Assembly: GCF_963678635.1 (NCBI RefSeq)
Contig: NC_087069.1
Location: forward strand, 15,228,660-15,292,659
DNA length: 64,000 nt
Direction of reading: 5' to 3'
From: Symsagittifera roscoffensis
Taxonomy: Eukaryota; Xenacoelomorpha; Acoela; Convolutidae
Of the stretch, positions 33,025-44,614 are shown piece after piece (the stretch's first letter is position 1; every line of letters starts with the position of its first letter). The translations under genes were made by a program, and so were the position numbers. The notes beneath the pieces were generated by a model, which saw nothing but the letters and a program-made list of their open reading frames with translations, did no database searches and was not told the DNA's origin.

Positions 33025-33421
33025 TGGAACCTGATCTAAACTACATTTTATTATTGGATAAATTAGATATTTTATCACTATAAAATATTTAATATTAACC
33101 AATCATATTCCATCTAACTAACAACCCACTTGTTTGTAAGTGTTGAAACTACTTAAGCACCAGAGCAATTTGAATTAAACTTAGAATACAGTTGTTCTCA
33201 CTCTGGAACTAACTCGCAATAAGCCAGTATACTCTAGATCTATTGAGCCTAGCAGAGACTAGTTAAACACCCTGAGACTAGTAGATAAAAGAGTAAGATT
33301 AGGATCGGTTTTAGACTAAGAAGTGGCACGAATCTATCCGGCCGAAAAAAAGATAGCGTGACGAGCAGACGGTGTACCCTATCCGAAATTACTCTATGAG
33401 TTAGAGAATCATCCTAACTCA
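33025..33421 (+). repeat. 5' LTR (397 bp)
   Basis: Pairs with 38432-38847. Differences are few: the 3' copy has a short inverted duplication of GTAGTTTCAACACC near 38560 and a CTATGAGAAATCC duplication near 38795. Ends are TG..CA. Confidence 0.85.
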
Positions 33422-33423
33422 TC

Positions 33424-33441
33424 TGGTGCGACCAAAAAGTC
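33424..33441 (+). promoter_or_regulatory. Primer-binding site candidate
   Basis: TGGTGCGACCAAAAAGTC begins two bases after the 5' LTR. TGG at its start is complementary to the CCA end of a tRNA. I do not name the tRNA. Confidence 0.55.
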
Positions 33442-34061
33442 TCGAACAGACCTTAACTAAGCTAGATTTAGAAAAAAATAGATTAGAATTAGACAAATAC
33501 AACATTGAAAAAAATGTTAAGTGACAAAAATTTAGTAGTAATGTCTCCACGACTCAATAGATCACAGCTAATTATCCGAACAATGTGAGAACTACCCAGT
33601 ATTGGAAGCAGACCTCGTACAAGAGACGACGTACGACTAGGAAGAAATCTACTAATCGATTTCATGATTGTACGACAAAAACGAGATCAAACTTTTATAT
33701 TTAGAATACTTCCAGCAGTAATATCAAATTTTCATTTACTGACATATTATTTGAAGAATTATCTTCAATAACCTTTCATGGCGCTAAACCTATTAATTGT
33801 ACAATAACGACTGATAAAAACAACACTTTTCGTTTTCTTAAATCAGCTGTTTTCAAATAACATCTTGAAAAAATAACATCTTGAAAAAATATTTATTGAA
33901 TATAAAATACAAAAATTATCTAGTATAAAGCATAATTGTTAGTTTATATAAATCATCCTTTCATCCCAGCTTTATCACCTAAAACATAACAGCAAATCTC
34001 AAAACATTAACAACATTAAAACTAAACACTTAATTTGTTCTTCATTTAAACCTTCACCTAA

Positions 34062-34375
34062 AAGTTATTAAGGCTTATCCTTGTTTTCATTTAAATTAAG
34101 TTCACTTAAGATAACAGATCATCAAGGCTTCACTTGGATCTTAAAATTAATTTCACTTAAATTAGAATAAATTGACTTTATCTAAATTTTCTGATCATCA
34201 AGGCTTCCCCTGGATCTTTAATTTAATTTCACTTAACTTAAAACAAACTATCTTTATCTAAATATTCAGATCATCAAGGCTTCCCTTGGATCTTTAATTC
34301 ACCTTTATCTCAATTAAATTTCATTTCATTAATTTTATATCCTGATTATTAAGGCTTATCCTTGGATCAAATAGA
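34062..34375 (+). repeat. Tandem array of about 70-bp units inside the LTR element
   Basis: Five diverged units share ATCATCAAGGCTTC.CTTGGATCT, followed by an AATTTCACTTAA-type segment. Anchors lie near 34069, 34129, 34199, 34274 and 34351. Internal arrays of this kind are unusual within LTR-element coding space. Confidence 0.7.
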
Positions 34376-35939
34376 ACAATTTTGTTCTTCCCCACTCATT
34401 TAGTAAAGTGTCTAACGACCTCAAACGTCGATTCGCTACCCAACTCTTCCTCAAGACCCAGGACTGATAGAAATTTTTCAATCAAACTAACCATTCTTCG
34501 GTTATTCATCCTTCACTTGACCCCCCTCTTACCTGACCCAGGATAATACTTAAACTTAGTTAGTTTAAAATAGTATCTAACGAACTACTTGTGTTCTAAT
34601 TATACCTGAACTTGTGGATCGATTTACTATTCTCCAACCCTTGAACACAATCGCTACCCCTAAGTAAGATTAAGTAAGTTAACACCTTAACTTAGACTAG
34701 CCACGAGAAAGTAAAAACCATTCTTTGGAACCGATATAAGCTTTTCTCTCAACTCCATCAATACAACCCAAGTTAAGCTAACCACAAAAAATTGTAAGAA
34801 CTAACAGTTTAAGACATTGGAAATCATTAACCCAAAAATTGCATCCATCATCCTAAACCTTATGTCAAGAGATATTTTAGGAAACAAACAAACAATCATA
34901 ATACACAATTGTTTAATTAACGACAAAAATCACACTACACAGACAAATAATAGGATACATAAGAAAAAAGACAAACACTACGAAAGAAAATTATTAACAA
35001 ACAAAAACAAATTATTAGGAAACGATTTTCAAAACGAAGAAACCCAAGTATTAAAAAACTGAATTTAAAAGGTGACACAAATTAACTTCTAGACACTCCG
35101 ACAATAGTTGTCCGTAAATGATAGACACCATTTTGAGCACAAAAAAAATAAAGTTTAATACACAAATTGCACGAAAAACCCTCGAAAAACAGGCCAAAAA
35201 TGGCACAATTTTGAATGGACTTTTGTTCAAAATTTTCAATTTCTTCAAAAAACCGTAAAATCTTATTTTGCGAGACGCAAGATCAAGCCTATAAGACCCA
35301 GATTAGTTAATAAAAGCAGCCCCAGAAGATCAACAGAGAAAAATTCGCGTCCCAACCCAAACCTCTGAAATCCACCAAAAAACAAGAAATTTGGACATAT
35401 TTTTCCAAATTATTCAAAACTAGAGTAAAAAATCAAAAATCTAAGCAAACTGGGTGCTAGAGATGACTATTGGCTAGGACTAGGATAAAAAATTAGATGA
35501 ATACATTTTATATTGCGCTAGGGAGAAATTTTTTAAGATTTCAGTATAATGAAAAACAAAGAAAATGCAAAGTGAAAAAAAAAATTGTATGAAAACAGAA
35601 ATTGAGCGTAGCAATACTTTGCACCCCGATAAACACGCACTGCAACCTCCACCGAACATATGGACACCTATTTAGTATTATGCAAGGATTGCTTAACATG
35701 CCAATCAAACAAAAAATACACAAATTTTTTGTCAACCCACTATAAAATCAATATGTTATAATCTACCACTATATACCCACGATGAAAATTACTTTCATCA
35801 TCCACAAACTTTAAATATAGCTTCCTGTTCACACACCGAATGGATTTTAATCAAAGACAAAAAACACAACAAAATTTAACAGAAAGTAACAAAAAAAGTT
35901 ATTACAAAGACAAAATTTTAATTGTCAAAAAAATTCCAG

Positions 35940-36467
35940 ATTTACCCCAGCTATAAATTTGAAAATAGGAACATATGTTTTAATTCCAAATTTTACAACA
36001 CAAAAAAGAATTTCTAAAAAATTACAACCACTCCGAAGAAGACCGTATCAAATAAATGATAAACCCACTGATGTAACATACAAACTTTTAGGCTTAAACA
36101 AAAAAAAATCGTTCAACATCGAAACAATCTTTTACCTTATTACCCAAAAGAGTACGCACTTCGAGAACTTACTCAACTATACTCTTTTACATGACTTAAA
36201 GATATTCAAAATAGCTCAGAACAACATCAAAATCAAAGCACTGATATGTACCCCATCTAAAAACCATTAGATAAAAAGGACAAAGAACTTCCTAAACAAA
36301 TATCAAAAAACTTAGACAACAAAAAAAATCACTCAAACAGAAAGAAAAAATCAAAAAATAGAAGAAAAAATTATACCACAAGATCAAAAAGAAAAATCTC
36401 CACATAGACATTCATCGCGACTTCGTAATCAGCCACGAAAAGTTTACAAAACATTCCTCCCGTAATC
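35940..36467 (+). pseudogene. Integrase C-terminal remnant and pol end
   Basis: The frame reads KIGTYVLIPNFTTQKRISKK, then LQPLRRRPYQINDKPTDVTYK, the integrase C-terminal domain pattern of Gypsy-type elements (KxGxxVLI...KLxPxxxGPFxI). At an A8 run (about 36101-36108) the reading frame shifts. The next frame gives QHRNNLLPYYPKEYALRELT and LYSF before a stop. Further down SSRLRNQPRKVYKTFLP ends at TAA. At least one frameshift and two stops make it non-functional. Confidence 0.7.
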
Positions 36468-37136
36468 TAAAATATTAAAGAAAGTTGAATTTCAAAACCA
36501 CTTTAACTTAATTAACATTTTCACCTCTTGAAGATATTTTCATGGACCAAACATTTTCTCAAATTTCATGCTGAAAAGCACTTGAACAAACTAGTTCAAA
36601 TTAAACAAATCAGAAGCTTTTCCGAATCATCACTTCATTTCTAACACGACTTCTCTAGCCGACAAATAACCACCCTCAAGCTAATCTCTAACTATTACTT
36701 TAAGACCTCCCGGTCAAAATGAGCAAGCCGCTAAAATTTGACAACTGAAATAAATAAAACCTCATTATTACGACCCTCCCCTATCAACTAGAACAAAAAT
36801 CAACAATATTGTCCCAGCATAGACCTCAAAATACCTTCAAGCAAAAATATTAAATTAGCCTAAAGAACAAAACCGACATGATCATTTAGCCTAAAGTAAA
36901 AAATAATTCTCAAATACCCCCAATCATCCAATTTAAAAAAATAAAACTAGGAAGTCCCTTAATAGCCCTGCAACCTTCCCCTCACCAAAAATTGCTCAAA
37001 CCCAACCTACTTGTCAAAAAACCAATAAATAACCCGACCACACTCGAATTGCTTTGGCCAATTTTCAAACTAAATTCATCATTCGCTTACTAGCTAAACT
37101 AATAAAATCATCAGAAATAATTCACGTTTTTTCTCC

Positions 37137-37387
37137 ATGGATTCTTCCCCGACGAACAAGGTAAGTACGAATTAAATAAATTATTCTAATAAATTCGAAA
37201 CAAAACTAACCATTCTTAATAAATGTTTTCTCTTTTTCTTTAGTCTTCACAGGTACGATCATCAATCATCTACAAAAGAGAAAAACGAAACAAAAAACAG
37301 AAAACTTTTTCTAGAATCATAAATTTAGATGAACCAATTACAATAAATGAAGCAGTAAAATTTACCCCCAAAACAGCACTAAATTGA
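37137..37387 (+). CDS. Possible small spliced ORF in the LTR element
   Basis: ATG at 37137 opens eight codons (MDSSPTNK) ending at AAG|GTAAGT. An intron of about 83-90 bases with a long pyrimidine tract (TCTCTTTTTCTTTAG) leads to exon 2 starting at 37244 or 37253. The frame continues with VRSSIIYKREKRNKKQ, to TGA 37385-37387. Both acceptors keep phase 0. The product would be about 55 aa, basic then acidic. Position between pol and the 3' LTR is where some elements carry a spliced third ORF. No similarity is recognised and coincidence is possible in AT-rich DNA. Confidence 0.3.
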
Positions 37388-38424
37388 TAAATGAACTCTT
37401 TTCCCATATGCAATAAATATTCTTAAAATGAGAATAAATTGATAATTTCATCCCACAAAAGAAAGCCGTGAAGTTAATAATTTCAAAGTAGTAAATTAAT
37501 AAAAATTGCCTATAAAATTAAAGCAGTACTAATCTTTTCAAAGACGCTTCTTTGTAGTTTTGAATATTCAGTCGCCCATAAAATCTATCCAAATTCGCAT
37601 TGCTCGCCCACAAAGATTTGTTTAAAATAGTGAATTTAACTTTTAACTTTCATTGATAATAACTTTAACCAGTTTTAACATTTCAAACTTTCCTTTAACC
37701 CGGTTGAAAAGGAATTATATAATAATCCAAACTATCCAACGCAAGCTTACTAAACACCACAAACCACAACCTAACAGCATGACTAAGAAAAGAAAACGCA
37801 CGGTACCCAAACCGGATTAAAACAAGCTTAGAACTGGATAAATTATTCTCTCGAAAAAACGGAACTAAAGAAGAACGCTTTTGCGATAAAAATTAATACA
37901 AGATCATAACTAAAAACAGAATTAACAAAGATTTGTATATGTAAATAATACAATGCAGTATATAGATTACATACAGCCCAAAGACGAGCAGCAAGGAATT
38001 TGACAACCCAATCACACTCCAACTACGGAATGGCAAAATACACCCGATATGCTGCCTACAGTCACTACACTCAACGGATTTAAAGTACGACTTGGCATCG
38101 CAGCAAAGGAAACCCATTGCAACAGAACAATGGCAATCTCGATGTTCAAGTATACGTAAAGATCCAAGTCACCAGGCACTGCATCCAAAGTTGAACTACA
38201 CGACACTCTCGAATGTGATTAGACCATTCCTATTCTCTAAAATCAACCAGATCAACACTCATCACAACCGATCAGAAATCATAACATGATCTCCCGAAAC
38301 TATCTTGATAACATCTCTTCTTCCAAACCAGAAAAAAGAATATGCTCGCAACTTCTAAAGAAAAACACCATATTCCAACCTAAACTACAAAACAACATTG
38401 AAAAACTAAAACTCTCTGAACCCC

Positions 38425-38431
38425 GGATGGG
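38425..38431 (+). promoter_or_regulatory. Polypurine tract candidate
   Basis: GGATGGG directly abuts the 3' LTR start TGGAAC. It is short and interrupted by one T. Confidence 0.4.
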
Positions 38432-38847
38432 TGGAACTTGATCTAAACTACATTTTATTATTGGATAAATTAGATATTTTATCACTATAAAATATTTAAT
38501 ATTAACCAATCATTTTCCATCTAACTAACAACCCACTTGTTTGTAAGTGTTGAAACTACTTGTAGTTTCAACACCAGAGCAATTTGAATTAAACTTAGAA
38601 TACAGTTGTTCTCACTCTGGAACTAACTCGCAAAAAGCCAGAGATAACATCTAGATCTATTGAGCCTAGCAGAGACTAGTTAAACACCCTGAGACTAGTA
38701 GATATAAGAGTAATATTAGGATCGGTATTAGACTAAGAAGTTGCACGAATCTATCCGGCCAAAAATAAGATAGCGTGACGAGCAGACGGTGTACCCTCTA
38801 TGAGAAATCCGAAATTACTCTATGAGTCAGAGAATCATCCTAACTCA
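38432..38847 (+). repeat. 3' LTR (416 bp)
   Basis: Direct repeat of 33025-33421 with two small internal duplications; followed by target duplication CAGC at 38848-38851. Confidence 0.85.
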
Positions 38848-38851
38848 CAGC

Positions 38852-39600
38852 GATAGATATATTACAATATCAGACACTGCACTCAATAACAAAAATTGTT
38901 GAACAAGGTCTATACCCAATAACATGAAAGATTATTAAAAATCCAAATCAAGGCAGTTTTATGTCGCAACGAGGCAATAACAACGGTTGTTGATTCTGAA
39001 TCTAAAAAGCGAATTTGCTGATGAGTATTTACTGAGAGACCAACATTTTCCAGAAGTTCGCTTCATTTCAACTAGCAACGCGGAAATATTAAAACTTTAA
39101 AAAGTTAAGCAATTAATAATATTGAATACATTTACAGTCAATTCAATCACACTACATTATTAGTTTTAGACCTAGAAATTTAACCCCTATGAGATCTAAA
39201 CATAGCAGGGTATTTGATACTGTATTCAATCGATCCTTTCCCTTTTCTGAAAGGGGACTGCTCTGAACATTTGGGTTGGGTTTGCGCGACCGCGAGTTGT
39301 CCAGACTCATGATGTCAGCATTCGTTTTGGAGCAAAATGGAAAAATTTGCAGGAATTTTGATCGACTTTATGTTTCGACTTTTCGCAAACTAAGAAATCA
39401 ACTTAGAAAAATTACTTCGAAAAATGTATGGTAAGGCTAATGGTAAGCAAGTACTTTTAAGATTGTTTAGTCATTAAGTTGAGTAGTGAAGCAATCAAAG
39501 GTTTGACCCGAAAATAGTTCGAATCTTCAAAGATATAGTCCCTCCTATGGTTGAAAATCCATGTGAAGTAAAATGTGTTAACCCTCAAATGGAAACTCAG
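38852..39600. other. Flank between LTR element and non-LTR remnant
   Basis: The first part is the displaced upstream intron of the carbonic anhydrase exon (minus strand). No further CA exon was found. About 39330-39390 (GAGCAAAATGGAAAAATTTG..CGACTTTATG) has a diverged match near 46530-46600, so it is a repeat piece. Confidence 0.4.
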
Positions 39601-41085
39601 GAAGCTAACTTTACGAAAGTCATAGGACGGATACCAGAGACGATTTGAGCCGGGTATGCAAAAATGCTGAACCCTCTTACCCCGACCTGTAGACAACCAC
39701 CGACCGGTATCACTCCTAAATATGTTCAGTAAAGTTTTCTCAAAATGTATCTATAATGATTTGTACAAGCACTTTGCAGAGCATTTAACCTCAAGCCAGC
39801 ATGGTGTTGTCAAGAAACGTTCAGTGGTCACAAACCTTCTGTTTAATCCAAAAAATTCACAAAGCTCTAGACGAAGATTTATCTTGCGAAGTCATCGCTT
39901 TTTACACATGATTTTCAACGGCGTTTGATAAAGTGCCCCACAAAGAGAATTTTTCAAAAAATTTGGTCAAATAGTCGTAGGGATGTGCTTAATTGAGATT
40001 TTGCATGACTATCTTAGTGGGCATAAGCTGATTGTTTCTGTAGATGACACACGTTCCAGTGTCCTGGAAGTGACAAGCGATGTACCACAGTGCTTTCTAC
40101 TTGGACCACTTCTGTTTTGTGTATTTATAAATGACTTGCCGGATGAACCAAATTTTAGCGACCCTTACTTTTTCGCTCATGACCTAAAAATTCTGTCCGT
40201 AAACAAGAATTGTGTCCAAGTACAGTTAGATTTTGACTCCATTGATACCTAAGTCAGCAAAATCAAGATGAGTCTAGCAATGGATAAATGTTTCCAGATT
40301 GTCTTCAGAGAAATTGAGACGCAATTTTTTTTACAAGGTGCCATCCTAGAACAATCAGACGTTATGAAGGACCTAGAGATGCTTTAAAACAAAAACCCGT
40401 ACTGGCGTACTTACATTGAAATGATGCCGAGGAAGGCTAATAGTGTTTTCTCCTGAAAAATCTTGTTTTACGACAAATTGAAAATCGTGTAAGCTGGGTC
40501 TGCACAAATCCTTGCTCCTTCCGGTTTTTACGTATCGGTTTCATTGTGTTCCGCTCTCACGATCTGACTTGTCGAATCTGTAAAATTCCAAAAAAGAATT
40601 GTCTGGCGGATACCTGGGAGAGAAGTTGCCAGTTACCTCAGTCAATTAAAATACAGAATTTTTCACCACTCCCAAAGATTCTTATGATTGCTAAAAATAG
40701 TGTTAAAACTGAGTCCAATCAAATTTTACCAACTAAAAAACTAATATTGGGAAAAAACTCCAAGATTTTCAAACTAAGTAAAACGAGAACAGAAAAAGCA
40801 AAGGAAGAATTTACGTTAATAATTTTGAGAACAAGAAACAGATAAAATGAGTTTGTGGATTCAACTAAATTGATGGGTATTAAAAGCAGAATTTTGAAAA
40901 TGATGCCCAATTATGTCAATGTTATTTTTTTCAGAAGCTATTATCTGCAGCTGATTTATTGTATGTGATTGCAACTGCTGCAGAAATGTCAGAAGGAAAT
41001 TATGATTAAACCACCGGGAGCAATCCCATCAGTTGCAGCTGTAAACTTTTTTCAACAATAACAACAACAACAACAATAACCCCCT
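39600..41085 (+). mobile_element. Decayed non-LTR retrotransposon reverse transcriptase
   Basis: Reading across frames gives WKLRKLT, then NHRPVSLLNMFSKVFSKCIYND and SSQHGVVKKRSVVTNLL, CLIEILHDYLSGHKLIVSVDD, VPQ-CFLLGPLLFCVFINDLPD and DPYFFAHDLKILS. These are RT fingers and palm in order. The catalytic FADDLK-type box reads FAHDLK, and VPQGS reads VPQCF. A C-terminal piece (40546-40845) includes WERSCQLPQSIKIQNF. The 3' flank ends in a (CAA)n/(CAATAA)-like tail at about 41056-41083, typical of simple-repeat 3' ends in several non-LTR clades. CR1/L2/Jockey group is likely. Several frameshifts and stops are present; the endonuclease is not seen. Confidence 0.7.
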
Positions 41086-41094
41086 TTAGCAAAA

Positions 41095-42104
41095 GTAATA
41101 ACCGTTCCCGCAATTGCAAATAGACATGTTAGAAATCGATAACAAGCAATTGGTTTTGGACCAAATCTTATAGTCTGTTTTAGAACTAGTTGAGGGAAGT
41201 ATAAGTTTGGAACATCAGACCGTCTGGGACACTACTTCCGGTGTTACGCTCTAAACAAAAATTCCCGACTCCATTTTTCGGAAGTTTGTCTAGGCCCCCA
41301 CTAAACGCAGGGAGTCAAAAATTTGGGATATCAAAGCTAAGGCCAAACTACATCATGTATCATAAACTGGGACAAATTGGACGGTTGGACCGGAAGTTAT
41401 TAGCACTTGGGAAAAAACACTCCTTAGATCGGAAATAGGCAGTTTACACAAAATAATGAATGACCTTATTGATTTTAACGCGGCAATAGACACTAACTAC
41501 GAACGCCGAAAAAGACCCTTCTAGAGTAAAACCCCCCGGCGTCTCCTTCCGATGATAATAGATTTTTCCCGGTAGAGCGGCAATGAATCATTAAATTGGG
41601 ATAACTTTCGAAGTATTAATGGGATAAGAATAAAACTTGGTAGGTAGGACCCCTTTGAGGTTCTAAACCCGGTTACTTTATATGACCTTTGTGCCTCTAT
41701 AGCCAAAATTGGATAGGAACCTCAAGATTAACACCGGAAAGTACCTTATTCCTCATCCCATCCCTTTGGAAATGAAAATTGGTCACCTTTCTAGTATTTT
41801 TGAGGGAACTTATCTATTTAGAAATGGAGCAAAAGCTGAAAAGGATATATCCTTTTTTTTGTAATTTTGAGGTAGTGGAAATAATCAAAATGGAATTGGG
41901 AAACGAGCGGTTCAACTAAGTTTGGTCAATAAAAAAAAAGGATTTCAGTTAGGCTGAATAACAGTAGTCTTATAGGACCATGGCATAGAATGTGTCTCCA
42001 CTAAATAATCTGAAATGACAGTTATTTATTTTAGCTCCTCTGAGATGGCGTTTTGGCCCATTTTGACTCCTAAAAAGCGAACGTAGCTAGAAGGTCGGAA
42101 TTGG
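41095..42104 (+). repeat. 5' LTR of old Gypsy element
   Basis: About 1 kb that aligns, with substantial divergence and indels, to 44615-45602. Shared landmarks are CGTTCCCG.AATTGCAAA, CGCTGGGAGTC or variant, TGATCATGTAT-like, GGAAATAGGCA.TTTAC, CTTTGGAAATGA.AAT.GGTCA and TAGCTAGAAGGTC. The high divergence marks an old insertion. Confidence 0.7.
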
Positions 42105-42506
42105 AAGTCAGTTCATAGATGGCGTATACGACTCGGAACTGCTCGAACTAATCATGCGGGAAGAGATCGTAATTTTAATGCAGGCGGTAGCACGAGTCCA
42201 AACATTGAAGCTGGCAGCAATACTGCCAGGGTGAAGAACAGGATGCGGCTAAACTATGTCAGAGAGTTGCAGGACGGACAAGACGGGTTGGAATAGAAGA
42301 GGAGATACAGAGTGATACGATAGTAGGACACGAGCAGTTAATGTCAACTACCCCTAGCCTCGTAGGCAAAAAGGCAAGGGCAAGTAAACGATGAATGTGA
42401 AGCTGGGTACGAAGACACACATCAAGCGTGCCGGTGTCAGTCATGTGGTAGACGGCGGATCCTACATGACAACTGCGGATGCTTTCGTGGGCGGATGTGA
42501 GTTGAG

Positions 42507-42640
42507 ATTCTACTGGATACTGGAGGCACCACTAACTTTATCGGCAGCTTGGTGGCTCAGAGGTTTAAAGCCACGTCAGAGATACGCGATAAAGGAAAGG
42601 ATACAAACTTTCGTCGAATCTTAACTGCGACAGATTTTAG
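42507..42640 (+). pseudogene. Retropepsin-like protease remnant
   Basis: ILLDTGGTTNFIGSLVAQRF carries the Asp-Thr-Gly active-site triad (D codon 42516-42518). Retroelement aspartic proteases dimerise and process Gag-Pol. Downstream frame continues as SEIRDKGKDTNFRRI before stops. Confidence 0.6.
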
Positions 42641-43279
42641 ACCGGATCTACAGAAGGGTCTGGGCCTCCGGTGCGGTATGTGGTTCCACTAGATCCAGGT
42701 GAGCAGAAGGAGCCAAACATCAGCACGAGTGGAATGCTGCGCGAGAAGCAGGACCAGGGGAGTTCGAAGATTATGGAACCCATCGACAAAGTACGCGGAA
42801 AATGAACGACAAATTACGAGAACAAAGGTGTCAGAGTGGTTCGGGAAGAAAACGAGGAGGAAGAAACCGACTGGGCAACGGGCGACAAAAACAACACCAA
42901 TGAAACTTACCCCGAAGTAGTCTGGCCAGAAGAAGCTTTGTGAAGAATAGGACTGCCCCTGTCGCAGAACGAAGCGGTCTTCAGCCACTGAAATTGCCTC
43001 GTTATAGAAACAAGACGAAGCTCTCGCTCAAGTATTCTACTGGCCAAGAACAGGCCACGAGATGGTTGTTAAGCTGTCACTAGGGGAGACTCTCATCCCG
43101 AAAGAGCAGGCATTTCAGTTCGGAGTCAAAGTTTTAACGTATTGGTCTCGACGGAACAGATTGGCCATAACAATCCTCGATAAGAAGTGGTTTGAAAAAG
43201 ACAGTTCTGGAGCCATCTTTCTGACACCCGCGGAAGATCGGAAAGAGATATTGAAACAGCTGAACTTATTGGAAGCAAG

Positions 43280-44340
43280 TGGAGGCAACACGCAGCTGAG
43301 AATACAATGGCTAGAATCCGGAGAAATTTCTGGTGGTCGACGATGAGGGCAGCCATGAGATCAGCCATGCACACCAGAGTACAGAAAGGAAGCGGGCAGT
43401 GGGTCAGGCTCCATTCGATCCGGGATCAGGTTCAGCACAGTGGCACTGACGATGGCGACGAGCACCGGAGCACATCATGTGCTGGTTTTGACAGATCTTT
43501 TCACGATGAACACGATTGCACTTCCTCTGGTGTGAACGGATTTTGCTGACATGGCTTGCGAGATAGTGGAGAAATTGGTGCTGTAGTTTGGATTTCCAAA
43601 CGTCTTGCGAGCGGAACAAGGGAAGAGTTTTGGTGGTAAATTGATCTAAGAGATGTGCCGCCTCCTAAGCTTCGATAAGACGCAGACTTCCGCGTACAAA
43701 TGGCAAGGGAATGGGCAGACGGAGAGGCACAAGGATTGGATGGCCGAAGTGGTTTTGAAAGATTGTGCAGCGAACCCGAGGACCTGAAAAAGGACATTGC
43801 GCTATTTGAAATTTATGCATATATTACGACATTTTATTGGATAACGGGAGCTACGCCGTTTTGTTTGATACATGGACAGGAACTCCCTTACCCAATTGAT
43901 CTAATAGACGCAAAACCACACGATGAGGTACTGACGGAAGATTATTTTGCGGAATGGCTAGACGAGATGCACACGGCAGTGCGAGAGAAGCCCTAGGGAT
44001 GAATCAACGTCGACAAAAGGATCAGTATCAAAAGAAAGTTTACGGCGAGCCGTGTGAATCTGGCGACAAAGTCTGGGTATGGGTGAGGAAGCGGATGAAA
44101 TTGAAGAAGTAGAGGGATCAAACGGTGCAATGGCCAGGATTCCAGAAGTGAACTACAAGGTGGCAACGCAACCAATCGATTCCCAGTAAAGTGAAATTCC
44201 TGCAGTTCAGCATGATCAAGCGATACGTAGAAAACTCTGAACTACCAGAGGAAGCTGCTGCAAAGATGCGATGGACCCATATCGATCGGCGAAATTATTT
44301 GATGACCCTGAGATGCATGTCAAAGACGAAGCGTAGCGGG
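43280..44340 (+). pseudogene. Gypsy integrase remnant
   Basis: Pieces in changing frames follow the integrase order: zinc domain remnant, RNase H-fold core with D, E (for D) and E positions as listed for the element, GATPF..L..G pre-C-terminal motif at about 43848-43900, and GMNQRRQKDQYQKKVYGE with a DKVWVWVRKRMKL chromatin-side domain. The carboxy end reads PSKVKFLQFSMIKRYV. Internal stops occur near 43550, 43645, 43994 and 44110. Confidence 0.65.
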
Positions 44341-44614
44341 TGAACAGTTGGGAGGGATTCAATATTGATCCAGGCCCAAGGCAAGAACACGTGGTATTTT
44401 TGCCACAAAGAAATCGAGTAGTAATGCAGCCACTATTTTCTCCTTTCGAGCGAAACGAAGACTTGCGACGAGAGAGCGATCTGATGGAAACGTATGATGA
44501 GATGGAGCTGGAAGCCACAAGAGAAGATTCACCAAGTCTTTCAAGTGAGCCGAAAGGTAGACCTCCAGGTGAGACGATGGTGGTTGAACCTATGATGGTA
44601 ACAGGGACTGAATA

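Larger units (their letters stand above)
33025..38847 (+). mobile_element. LTR retrotransposon (Ty3/Gypsy-like), degenerate
   Basis: A 5.8-kb element bounded by direct repeats (33025-33421 and 38432-38847) that start TGGAAC and end AACTCA, with a 4-bp target duplication. A primer-binding site follows the 5' LTR and a purine-rich tract precedes the 3' LTR. The only clear protein is the integrase C-terminus and pol end at about 35940-36467. gag, protease and reverse transcriptase are not recognisable, so the copy is largely deleted or recoded. It lies in opposite orientation to the carbonic anhydrase exon and within its upstream intron. Confidence 0.8.

Noticed and set aside
42689-42988. Minus-strand open frame opposite Gypsy internal region
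   Set aside because: Shadow of the plus-strand Gypsy gag/pol remnant.
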